Source: Metallyticus violacea
Taxonomy: Eukaryota; Arthropoda; Insecta; Mantodea; Metallyticidae
Reading direction: 5' to 3'
Length of the DNA: 64,000 nt
NCBI GenBank assembly: GCA_030762175.1
Contig: CM060831.1
Coordinates: 7,135,001-7,199,000 of the forward strand
Shown: positions 10,868 to 21,190 of the stretch, in pieces
Layout: each line of letters starts with the position of its first letter
Numbering within the stretch: the stretch's first letter is position 1
The notes under the pieces: model-generated
The model's input: only the letters and a program-made list of their open reading frames with translations
Told to the model about the DNA's origin: nothing
Databases searched by the model: none
Position numbers and translations under genes: made by a program

Positions 10868-11240
10868 ATCTCAGCTATTAAAAAATGGTTTTTAGGTATA
10901 CCCCCACTCCTAATGGTGCGATTTTCCTGATTTTCAGAAACTATTTTTCTTATTTCATTTCAATTGTATATATCCAGTTTCGTTGAGAAAAACAAGATTT
11001 GCATTCGCTAGAGCGTTTTTGAAAATTTCGCTTTAGGTTAACTCTTACTCCCAATGGTCCAATTTGAAGAAACTTTTCAAAAATATTTTCCTTCTTGTAC
11101 AACAGAGTAAACGAAAAACCCAACATTTAGCTGCAATTTTATAGTAGCAGTAGATTGCTCTGTTTTCAGTTACCATAATTACTAGATGCTGACGCAATTT
11201 ATTTAAAATAAATAGAGAAAAGACGATGTCCATTCAAGGA
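10868..11240 (-). repeat. Composite tandem-repeat family, single decayed unit (R1)
   Basis: Read on the minus strand, this carries TAACCTAAAGCGAAATTT, an AAACGCTCTAGCG core, a GAAACTGGATATATAC segment, GTTTCTGAAAATCAGG and CACCATTAGGAGTGGG, in the same order as the plus-strand units at 46.5, 48.7 and 61.9 kb. One unit is about 150 bp. A partial further unit extends to about 11240. No coding capacity seen. Confidence 0.75.
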
Positions 11241-13526
11241 AACTCCGGGAAAAAATCTTTCAGATAAATTGAAGCAAACAGGGCTAGAATGTGCACTCTG
11301 CCTTTGCAGCAGATTTCCGATCAATACAAAAGTAATGTTCGTTATATTTCCTGAAGCTGAGCGAAACACTTACAAAGTGGTTAAGAATTCTTCCTTCCTC
11401 GCCTTGTGTCGACCTAAAGAAATAATTCAGAGAGGCAATGAAGACGCTCCACAGTAAAAGGAAAGGATTTCCTTCTTCTTGAAGCTCTTTAAAAATAAAA
11501 GGGAAACGAAATGTCATTAAAATCAGATTATGTCTACACTGCTTGTAAAGCAATCCGCTTCCATATCGTCTCTCCCTCTGTGTCTGCATGCAGCTCACGT
11601 TCGTGAAGCGCAAAGGCTTTTATCCTGTCTGTTCGTCGGCACACTGGGAGTTGCTTTCACCGTAAACAGTTTTGGTATCTTATCTCCAGATCGCATGTTC
11701 TCAAACAATTTAATTTTGTGAGGAACGGAAGTTTCTACATTACTTGGTTTTAAGTATGTGAACTTGATATCAACTATTCCAGCATGCTCTTTATATTAAA
11801 TGATTACTTTAACAGCTTTTAACAACGTTAATAACCATTTTCGGGGAGGGGGTCTATGCTACCCTGTTCATTTGCCATTTACACCATTTTTAAATTTTTT
11901 ATTTCTAATTTTTAATTTACGAGATGTTCCGGGACGATTTGTAATTGGGGTTTTATGAATACATGGTAATTTTTGGGTAGAAGCATCCATTTTTAGGGCG
12001 ATGGGCTGATATTACTACGGCATGCTGACGCTAGAAGGCGACTGTAAGCGACCGTGTAGCCAAACTATAGTGTTAGTTTGATGTCAAGTAGAGGAAGACG
12101 TGGGAAAGATTGACAAAGATACATGGCTACATCATTTGTGATCAAGTTTGATGTGACTAACTAAATAACCAAATATTTTACATGCGCGGTTTCCAAAATA
12201 ATGTTGTTATAAAATAAGTTTTTTTCTTTCGTGAAATACATTTTGTTATACTATGAAAATAAAACAAAACAACTACTCTTAATATTAAACACCCACACCC
12301 TGTTGCAATTAACGTATGTTTTTCTACAACAAAACTCTATTAAGTATTCCAATAAAATAATTTGGGAAGTAAGCATTTCGTCATGCAAATTTTAACATTG
12401 AAATTACATATAGTTCTATGCTACTCAATATTCTGTACAATGATTTATTTCTCGATATGTGAATATATTCTTTCTTACCTGTACCAGACATTGCATGTAA
12501 TTTGTAAGTGCCGTATCTCGGTTAGGTCATCTGGTGACCTTTGGAAGTTAAGTCTACATAAACTACTCTACTGTGGCAACAGAGATGTGAGCCTAAAGTT
12601 GTTGGTTGGCCTTACGAGCGAACGGAAGGTAACTTGATAAGAGCTTGCAACTTGCATTGCATCTAAACCTTTGCCGTTGCCAGGGCAACCAGAAATTCAG
12701 CCGGGAATCTTCACCACGGAACGAACACACAGAAGCGCAGGTTAAATTAAACCTAAACTATAGATTCCTGTCAACTTAACACGAACTTTGCCAAAGTTGC
12801 CATATTTATGCTTCCAGTAGAGAAGCCATCCGCAGACAAGACGTGACAACATGGTAATACCCCCCCCCCCATCCCCACCCTCACACAATCTGCTCGGCAT
12901 TCTGCAATACCACATCAAAGAACGTCAGAATAACGAGCTGGAAGATGAAAGCAAGAACAGTAATCCCGTTCTAGGCCTTCCATGCTTTTCACGTCTGGAG
13001 GGTGACCTTGGGTTCAAAGCCACATATGAGCAAATGTATTTCCGTGTAAAATCTCAATACGCAACATCGCATTAGCTTCTATTTCATTATCAGCTCTTGG
13101 ATTTTGATGAACTAGAAAATGTGTTATTATGTCCCTAAAAATATTTGTAAAAAATTGAGAAAATAGCCCATAAATAAAATTAGAACATAATTTTGTACAG
13201 CAACAATACAGCTAATTAACAGTTTCTGCGTAAAGTAGTTAAGGAATTGAATAAGGTACAAAAGCATAAGAGTTTGACATCTACACGGAAAGCATAAATT
13301 TACAAATACGAAAATTAAGTATTGGTTAACAATAATATGGACGGATAAAATACTCCTTCGGGTAATGTGTCTGGGGGAGCAAATATGGAAAGGGCGGGGT
13401 ATGTGATGGGCTTCAAAAATAAAGAAAGTTTTAAAATAAACTGGACTCGGGCATATTTGATTAAGGGAACAGAATATCACGCGCAATAGCTAGAAGATAG
13501 TTAACAGACGTTTGAACTTGAATATA
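11241..13526. other. Unassigned 2.3-kb stretch
   Basis: I see no homologous gene or mobile element. A C-run of about 10 bases lies at 12857-12866. Longer open frames (11284-11613, 13127-13486) have no recognised motifs, and the second runs on AT-rich sequence. Could hide old repeats too decayed to see by eye. Confidence 0.35.
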
Positions 13527-13536
13527 TGTGTGTGTG

Positions 13537-13582
<46 letters not shown>
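13527..13582. repeat. (TG)n microsatellite
   Basis: Long TG run interrupted once by a C near 13543. Confidence 0.95.
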
Positions 13583-13586
<4 letters not shown>

Positions 13587-14099
13587 CAGATAGATAAAAC
13601 AGATAGATAAAATTTTGAGGCACAATGCGCAGAAAAGTATCGCTTAATCTGCACGCTCAAATAGATCTGGTGTGGGGATTTTATATGTCTGAAGAAAGAA
13701 TTGGTCTCGCATGCCTCAGATTATGTGCTTGGAAATGAAAGAAAATAATTCATATTTCCGGAGAAAGAATTTGCTAGCTGTGCGAAAAAAAAGCGATAAA
13801 TATAAATGATTTTGCAAAATTCTGGGAAACAGAGCTTTTAAGAAATGATAATTTACCATTGTAATTTTTTAATTCCAAACAGAAGTTTGAACGCCTGCCT
13901 GGAAGTATTGGTGTATGAGAGATACTCGGGGTGTTAAAAAGTCCATGGCCTGACTCAGAGAAGGTGTGACGATGAACAAATTACTATGACAGTTGTTAAG
14001 TATCTTCCTTAAGATGGCGTTCTGTAAAGTTGCAGGTGTGTAATGTAGTCATTGTTTGTGACGATCGTGTAAACAAACTTCTGTTAACGTTTTCTACAA
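13583..14099. other. Unassigned stretch, possibly the 5' flank of a mariner
   Basis: The stretch from about 13925 (GGGGTGTTAAAAAGTCC) may be the terminal region of the mariner that follows, because such text resembles mariner ends, but I found no matching inverted end. Confidence 0.35.
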
Positions 14100-14825
14100 A
14101 AGCGATAAATTTAAAATACGAACTGTGATAAAGTACTTCGTTTTGAAGAGTATAACCCAACACAAATACAAAAGGAGTTGGTTTACAAAATTTTTCTTCC
14201 CTTTTTTTTTTTTTTCTTTTTTTTTCGACGATTTAAAGTTGGCTGCTGAATTTAGGCGTGATCTACATCCATTCAAGACGATTAGCGCTCAGGGAGTGGG
14301 AAAACAGCTACTACCGACAAGATTTTGCAAAAATTCACAAAGCCGTGTTCAATAACCACCGACTGAAGGTTAGCGAGCTTGCTGACATTGCAGACCTTGA
14401 TAGGCCGTGTCCATTACATTTTACACGAAGTAGTGGATTTGATAAAGCTTTTCGCTAGATGAGCGCCGGGCTAACCAAAAACGCACTGGAATGAACATTC
14501 CGCAAGAGTGTTTAAACTTGTTTAAACATAATTCTCTTGAGTTTCTCCGACGTTTCACAACAGTAGATGAAACATCACTATATGCCAGAGACGAAGGAGC
14601 AGTCCAAACAGTGAGTGGCAACAGGTGAAAATGCACCAAAGAAAGCAAAATCGGTTCCACGTGGGGAACAGCCATAGACACGTTTTCTGGGATGCTCGTG
14701 GTGTGGTGCTTATACTTCTAGACTAACTCCAGAAGGGCAGAACAATCACCGGGTAATATAACGCTTCACTATGAAACAAGTGAAGTATGCTTATCGGGCT
14801 AAACATCCACGTTTTTGTAGGTTTC
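14100..14825 (+). pseudogene. Mariner transposase remnant (subfamily M1)
   Basis: Plus strand, several frames. A helix-turn-helix linker segment resembles SGRPKTA (about 14284-14310) and KAVFNNHRLKVSELADI (about 14340-14390). A stretch with NIPQECLNLFKHN follows (14493-14530). The first catalytic motif at 14567-14590 is damaged: compared with the related copy at 27.6 kb it lacks about 8 bases (TGGATTCA), destroying the DETW core. Then come GESAPKKAK-like and GRTITG-like pieces (14630-14760). It ends near 14825 before the HDN motif. A T-run of about 21 bases (14200-14225) has expanded inside it. Not functional. Confidence 0.75.
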
Positions 14826-14989
14826 ATTTTAATTTAAATATTTCATCAAAAATATAAGTAGATAATTACACGATGTGATTATGTTTAAAAAAAACTATAC
14901 TGTAATTATATTTGAGTTGAGGGCGTTTATATTACGTATATCCAGGTGAAAGAATAAGAAAAGCAAGAGAAAAACGCTTTGTATTTTTT

Positions 14990-15060
14990 ATTTTTCATAG
15001 ATTCGTCTCTGGCATATAGTGATGAATCCATGTTTCATCCACTGTTGTGAAAAGATCAAA
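14990..15060 (-). pseudogene. Small inverted piece of mariner M1 (DETW motif)
   Basis: Read on the minus strand this encodes TVDETWIHHYMPET, the first catalytic motif of the same mariner subfamily that lies in the plus orientation at 14100-14825. It keeps the bases deleted there, so it is an independent fragment rather than a recent duplicate. About 70 bp recognisable. Confidence 0.65.
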
Positions 15061-16201
15061 CGTGACTTAAATATATGGAATTGGCTATGACATTATTAAC
15101 TTAGCAATAAAACTTACACTTATGTGTGGTTTTTGCTTCATTTTAGGAGAGAAACCTAAGGTAGGCTTATTTGCCATTAGTATAACAACTTTAGGTTAAT
15201 TTAAGGCTGTTAAATTTTTTTTATTAACATTAACATCTTCATGCAGGAGGTTCGCAAATAGATAAAATTTGGGAACCGCTAACTTCGACGGTACGGAGTA
15301 CAAGATTTCATGGCCTTGATACATGACAGTAAATAAAACGCATTAAGTCATGGGTCCGGTTTAACCCTGGCACATATAGAGAGCGTGGAAAGAAGGAATG
15401 TGAAATATTACGTCCAAATGGAGAAGTTTTCACGGTTAAAACACCCACCAACACAAAAACCCCTTTCCATAGAGTTCTAAAGGTTTGAAGTGGAATCGAG
15501 GGCCGGCCGTTAGCAATGGGCGCTGGACCACAATTTACCACTCGAACGGTCAAAATGCTAATTTAGTCTGGTGTTTGTGTGAGAGAGACAGAGAATACTA
15601 CTGGCATGGCATCAAATGTCGTAACCGCTGCCTCCAAATGAAATAACCGTTATCTTCCGCTCTTGGCAGGGTGCGAGCGAGATCCCTTTATGTAGCCCAC
15701 TGTGTCATCTAAGACTTTACTGCTCGCGCCGTTAAAATTACTTCTCGTGAGAGAAAAAGAAAACTCTATTAGATTACGTACAGAGTGGAACATAAAAGAA
15801 AACGGAGCCTTTTAACGATTCTCTAGAATGCTTTACCATACTCTTCTTCTCTTGTCCTTTTGTTTATCCTTTTAATACCCAGACCTGAATCCTTAGAACT
15901 ACAGCGCGATAATTATTTCTTTCATGTACTATTACGATCTATATTTCAACTGGAGGAAATACGAGTTACAGAACACAGTAGCTTACAAGGGAACATTTTT
16001 TCTTGGGTCAGAAACCAAGTGTTTCTAATGGACTCTGGTAGAGTTATTTCAGAAATGAAGACCATTAATTTATACCTTGGTATCAAGCTGATAAATGTTA
16101 AAATTTAAAACTAACTGCGAAAGCATGAATGCATAATGCCATTCTTTTAATTAATTTTATTTTACTAAATTTATATGTTGTTATATACTGAGGAAAAAGT
16201 T

Positions 16202-16202
<1 letters not shown>
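15061..16202. other. Unassigned stretch
   Basis: Nothing recognisable. Short frames (15308-15553, 15860-16108) lack known motifs. Confidence 0.35.

Positions 16203-16234
<32 letters not shown>
16203..16234. repeat. (AAT)n microsatellite
   Basis: About 10 AAT units. Confidence 0.95.
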
Positions 16235-17186
16235 TAATCACTGATCAAAAAAGGTGTAAACGAAACTTGAACATTGTGTTATAATCGGTATTATGTAAGC
16301 CTATTGTTGCAACAGCTAGTTTGTTGCACTGTTCATGAGGTATTTTACTTCTATTAGATATCTGAAATCCTTTGGATTGCGACATGATGCACCTACAGAA
16401 TGAGATATAAACATGTGATACTAAAAAAAAAAAAAAAAAGGTTGGTCATTTTTCATAATTGTTCGTAATTGCGGTCAGATATATTGTAGGCTAAATGCTT
16501 ATCTTATAACACAATAACTTTGTCATTAATTATCCTAGTCCATTTTTTATTGGATGTGGGACATTGTCAAATTGTCATGAACACTAGGCATCTTTTGAAA
16601 TAAATTTCTTTGGCTTCTATTTGCCCTTGAACTTTTCCTACGATGTTGAAAATATTTCACTGTATAATCTTTCTGGATATTGAAACTCACTAGCACCCAA
16701 TGCAGGAATCCTCTGTTCTTTCTTGTCCAGGTAACAACAGGGATCCATACACATATTACAATGAGAGATTACATAATTATTTGGAGTTCTTTTACAGATC
16801 TCATAGGAAATAGAAATTTTACTTTGAATGTAGGCTTTAAAACGTAGACCAATCATGAAACATTGATTGCTCACACTTATTAATTTTTGAAGGGGGGTGG
16901 CTCTCGTCTGACACTTTTAATAACATCTGCCCATTCAGCAGGGAGTTCTGTTGTAGATTTCTGATTAATTAGATCCTTATTAACAAACCTAACCCTAACC
17001 TTGAAAGTAAATGCTAGTCTTAGGTATTCTAGGCCGACGTCTTTTAACCAAGTCCCCTAGGTACATGTTTTTTTTACATTATAGTTCCATGTTTTAAATT
17101 TTGAAGTAATGGACATTCTATCATCCAAGTTAATGGTTTCGAAACACTTCAGTCGAGCAAAATGAGAAGAAGGGCCCAAATCATGA
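16235..17186. other. Unassigned stretch
   Basis: A-run at 16423-16439. A minus-strand frame at 16638-16874 is cysteine-containing but I cannot identify it. CCTAACCCTAACC at 16987-17000 looks telomere-like but is too short to call. Confidence 0.35.
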
Positions 17187-17483
17187 GTCGGTCCTATTGG
17201 TGTAGTGATAACCATACTTGCCTTCTAAATCCAAGATCGCGGATTCGATCTTGGCAGGACCGATGGATTTTTTCGGGCGTAAAAATCCTAAGTAAGGCTT
17301 TCTTCGGAAGGGAAGTAAAGCTGTAGGTCCCGAGTCGTACATTTACGGCACGAAAAAGAACCTCAAGCCTGAAAGAAGAGGGCTCTGAGCAAAATTTGTC
17401 GGCCCTTTCACGCCGTGAATAGAATGGGACGTTGATGAACTAAGATGTTAAAGAGCGCCCGCAAATAAACAAAGTAAAAAAAA
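17187..17483 (+). mobile_element. SINE-B copy 2
   Basis: Head GTCGGTCCTATTGGTGTAGT, diagnostic body TGTACATTTACGGCACGAAA-type segment (about 17336-17356), and tail AGATGTTAAAGAGCGCCCGC. Moderately diverged; no certain duplication. Confidence 0.9.
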
Positions 17484-17542
17484 TCACCCACTCATGATTT
17501 TGTGGTAGTAACTTCTTGTTATTTTCACTTAATCTTCCCCTC

Positions 17543-17807
17543 TTTTTTAATAGTATTTAACGCCTGTTTTTTTACTACTGAGGCACCATATGTGGTGGAC
17601 TATGATGATACATGAGACGAAATCATATATTGGGAAAGGAAACGTTCCAGGCCTAAGTTTAGGGTACCTCCCCGCATTTGCCATTTATGAGGACTGAGGA
17701 AAACCTGGGAAAAAAATCTTAATCAGGAAGGACGGCCCTGGTGGGGTTCGAACCCAGACCTCCCGCTCAAGAGTCCGTGTCTTAACGAACTCGGCCATCC
17801 GTTGCTG
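17543..17807 (-). mobile_element. SINE-A copy 4
   Basis: Minus-strand copy with head at the right (17730-17807) and tail TATTTAACGCCTG at the left. It abuts the composite repeat tail at 17808, where the composite repeat's upstream part is missing. Confidence 0.87.
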
Positions 17808-18083
17808 TTTGTTTATTGTTGATTGTGTATATTTGTTTAGTACATTGCAATTGTTTTTAAATAATAACAGGTTTTTGTAATATTGAAACATATGAACATC
17901 ATCTTAAAGACACAATGTAACTCGAAACTTTCTGTTATTTCTCTCTATTTTAGTGAATGTAAAGATGATATCAAGGGCTCAGTTTATAAACATGGTTACA
18001 TTTAAAAAGTTTAAAAATATCCACACAGTCTATCATGTTTCATTTAATTAATCATATACTATTAATTTTTGTGGTTTAATCTC

Positions 18084-18119
<36 letters not shown>

Positions 18120-18335
18120 TCACAAATTTAGTTTCTCTTTTGTAATACTTACAGATTTCAAGAATTCTAATTTTGTTTCCTTAATACCAAACAGTAAGTC
18201 ATACTTCATTTCATTTCATTAATTAATAATGCCTAATTTGGATTTATATTTATTTTTAAGTTATTGAGCTTGGTGATGAATTCGCTTACCTTACGCAGGT
18301 TTTGCGTGACGAACTTTTGGCGAATTATGATCGAA
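17808..18335 (+). repeat. Composite repeat family, 3' tail only (R2)
   Basis: Matches the tails at 47.25-47.77 and 62.63-62.98 kb. Shared blocks include GTTTATTGTTGATTG, ATTTCTCTCTATTTTA, CATTTAATTAAT, an embedded (AAT)n, TGTAATACTTACAGATTTC and ATTAATTAATAATGCCTAAT, ending near TTACGCAGGTTTTGCGTGACG. The upstream tandem array is absent because SINE-A borders it. No protein is evident, although the last ~80 bp (TTGGCGAATTATG region) is conserved between copies. Confidence 0.8.
18083..18119. repeat. (AAT)n microsatellite inside the composite repeat
   Basis: About 12 AAT units at the same place in the repeat as in copies R3 (47508) and R6 (62746). Confidence 0.95.
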
Positions 18336-19437
18336 AACCTGTATGCAATTCAGTTTTGGCTTAATACATTGGAAACGATGTTGGCATCACTGGGTTATCG
18401 CCGGTATCCTAAGATAGTCTATGGAGAAACGGTCTCTGATATTTACAACGGGTTAATGTCCTGTCTCTATGAGTTGTAGTTTCCATGAAAATAAATAGCA
18501 GGCATTACTTTCGGAACGGCGCTAGTAGCATAACAGTCACTATAGGTGCAGCATGGCGTCCGACATGGTTTTACAATCAGCGCTATATAAGCGCATTTCG
18601 CTTCTGTGCCGTAGCGTGCCAAGTAATGTAAAAAGTTTACGAAAGTTTCATCTTGTGCCCTCGTCACTTCACCTGTTGTCACTAGCAAGAGAACTTGTTT
18701 CATTGTTTCAGAGTTACAAACTTGCCGACTGCCCTCTCAATTTATTCCCCATCCACGATGGAATCTTCTCTAAGAAAGGAAAACAAAAACCTGCTGGGAA
18801 AATCAAAACTCCCTTCAACTGTTGCTCTCGTGTGTGTCTGGGCTGGCGAACGTCCTAGGTTCGGTGAGAGACTGGAACCTGGCCAGCGATAAACTCGGTA
18901 TGCGCCTAATTTCAGCTTTTCTCTCTCTTGGCAAGGTACACATATGCAAGTGGTCCCAAAGTAATGGCTCCTTCTCCCCTCTTCAAAACGCAATGTGCAG
19001 TATTCCTGTATCTATCGTAAACATCTGTTATTATTTCAGGAGGTCGTCCTTATTTCTATGCTATATGGCCATCTGTGAATGGCAGACTACATTCCTGAGC
19101 TCAATACACACGCTTTCAATTGATTGTCGCTCATAAAATGGCGAGTGAAATCTTCAAACACCAAAGCAAGAGAAATTGAAGAGATTACAGCTACAAATTA
19201 CGCATAAGTATGTCTTTCATGGTTCTCAGAATGCAAAAGTTGAACTTCTTGAGAGTTTAAATGTCCGCCGTTGGTTAATTGTGGTGTTGCTTCCCTCCAT
19301 GAAGTCTTCAAACACTCAAAACAGTATGTCATGATATTATTCACTGAAAGCACGCTTTTGATTACACCTTAATCTTCGTAATGGGGGACCCAAGTTTAGT
19401 CTCCAGGGCTGATAAGTAGCAGAAATATTTTTCCCTC
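18336..19437. other. Unassigned stretch
   Basis: Overlapping short frames (18553-18858 plus; 18467-18703 and 18742-18993 minus) give no protein I recognise. The text near 18508-18520 (TACTTTCGGAACGG) looks like an end of a mariner, but no inverted partner was found. Confidence 0.35.
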
Positions 19438-19713
19438 ATTGGTTTATTTACGCTCTCTAACATCTCAGTCATTAGCGTCTCATTCAATTCAGGGCGTGAA
19501 ACGACAAATTTTGCCCAGAGTCTGTTATTTCAGGCTTTCAGTTCTTTTACATGCCATAAGTATACTACATTGGATCCACAGCTTTACTTTCCTTCTGAAG
19601 ACAGCCATACTTAGAATTTTTATGCCCGAAAAAATGCATCGTTCCTGAATCGATCGTTCGCGATCTTAGGTCTACGAGGAAAGTATGGCTACCACTCGAA
19701 CACCAAGACGGAC
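19438..19713 (-). mobile_element. SINE-B copy 3, diverged
   Basis: Minus strand. The tail TTTATTTACGCTCTCTAACA lies at the left, followed by TTCAGGGCGTGAAACGAC, the AGTCTGT block and an eroded head (AAGTATGGCTACC, 19680-19692). Confidence 0.8.
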
Positions 19714-19944
19714 TTACTCATTGGTGATATTTGCAGTGATCTAAAGCGATTAAAGTTTTTTCTACAACAAATTCCTTAACTTTAATGGTCAGAGAGTTCC
19801 GCATCCTTCAACATAATACATGTCTTCTAGAATTTGTCCTCACTGATTTTGTTTCTCAGTCAAGCCCGCCTGGCTGTCCCTGAATTTCCCAGAAGCTACC
19901 AGTCTACATTCGTTCGGAGGATATAATACAGCTGATTTAGAGCG

Positions 19945-20910
19945 ATGTATATTTTGTGTAAAAGTTGTTATAAATACGAATTATTCCGTCACGTTTATGA
20001 GGAATTCACTCGTAAGTTCCATGGGAAATTGCCTGCTTCCAAACTGCAATTTTCGAACTTGTTAATAAATTTCATATTACTGGCTCTGCAAAACAAGAAA
20101 CGCGCCCGAAGACTTAGTTTTAACAGAAGGCAAATTCTAGGAAATTTGCGCAAATCTAGAACGTTCGCCTACAAAATCACTACCAAAATTGTAGTCCCTG
20201 TATCTTCTTCACATGCTGCAACAAAATTGTTAAAACTCAAATCTTACAAGTGTACATGCGTCCATTGTTTACGACAAAGTGATCCCATAGCAGGTGTGTA
20301 TTATTGTGAATGGTTTCTTTCACCACTCACTAAAGTTTGTTCTTTTCAGACGAGGCGTAGTTCCAACCAAATGGAACGCTCACAACAATTGCTATTGGCG
20401 TTTTGAAATTCAAAATTGTACACAAGAAACCTTTTTTTTTTTTTTTTAATGATAGGAAAATTGGGGTTTGGTATGGGAATAGCGCAAGAAGCATAATCGA
20501 TCCGATTTTTTACGAGCAAACAGTAAATGGAGAGAGGTACCGAAATAACATTGTTGCCCCATTTTTTTAATTAGCTGACGAAAGAAAAGAAACCCTATAG
20601 CTAGTTTCAACAAGATTCCGCCATTGCTCATACAGCAGAAGAGTCCGGGATAAAATTAGGGAAAAGTTAGAAGATAAAGTGATTAGTGCTGGTGTATCGT
20701 CCTCTTGCTCCCTATATCTAACAATCTGCGATTTTTATTTGTGAAATAGCCTGAAGGTAAAGTGTATAAAGAACCTCACACGCTGGAAGGCTCAAGGAAA
20801 GCATACGAATTGCTATCATAAACATTAAATCGTGTTAATCAAGTGTGTTTAGCTGAGGGAGGAGGAACATTTTCAGCATATGCTACACGTTAAGATTTTT
20901 AATTGTAATA
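19945..20910 (+). pseudogene. DDE transposase with a 153-codon open N-terminal half
   Basis: The first 153 codons (19945-20406) are open. Residues around 19-34 (YEEFTRKFHGKLPASK) and the cysteine-rich stretch ending DPIAGVYYCEWFL (about 115-127) match the N-terminal half of Tc1/mariner-superfamily transposases common in insects. A stop follows, then KIGVWYGNSARSIIDPIF (about 20456-20510, after a run of about 16 T), FQQDSAIAHTAEES in another frame (about 20606-20650), and a CDFYL block near 20730. QQD and CDFYL carry the second and third catalytic acidic residues. The tail EEEHFQHML (about 20860-20890) is also typical. At least three frame disruptions, so inactive. The first acidic motif is not visible. 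Confidence 0.75.
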
Positions 20911-21039
20911 TACTGTCGCTTGGTCTTCTCCTGACATTTGTACATTGTGAACTGAATACTACGGGGTTAAGCCTGTAGGGATGAATGACATGAAATAAAT
21001 TAATGAAGTTAAATAAATAAGTTAATATTCGGAGTTCTT

Positions 21040-21190
21040 GAAGCCTTAAAACTATCTGGCATTCGCCTTCATAGGATAAGGAAAAACTATGAAAAAAATA
21101 TTACCCAGATAGCTTGACCTGACCGGGATTCGAACCCAGACCCTCTATATAAGAAGTCGCAAACTCTACCACTAACCACGGAGGTGGATA
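21040..21190 (-). mobile_element. Divergent tRNA-derived SINE (SINE-C)
   Basis: Minus strand. A perfect B box GGTTCGAATCCC (rc of 21128-21139) follows an unusual tRNA-like head whose A-box part is TAGTGGTAGAGTTTGCGAC (rc, about 21156-21174). The body (about 21060-21100) resembles SINE-A: GGCATTCGCCTTCATAGGAT parallels SINE-A's GGCATTTGCCATTTATGAGG. A shared body with a different head suggests a new SINE made by joining. Only about 150 bp is recognisable. Confidence 0.55.

Noticed and set aside
11241..13526. Host gene exons
   Set aside because: Open frames are short, lack splice-supported continuity and match nothing I know.
16987..17000. CCTAACCCTAACC, telomere-like
   Set aside because: Only about two units, and arthropod telomeres usually use TTAGG; chance is likely.
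18553..18858. 101-codon frame near a mariner-like terminus
   Set aside because: No recognised domain, and the text resembling a mariner end has no inverted partner.
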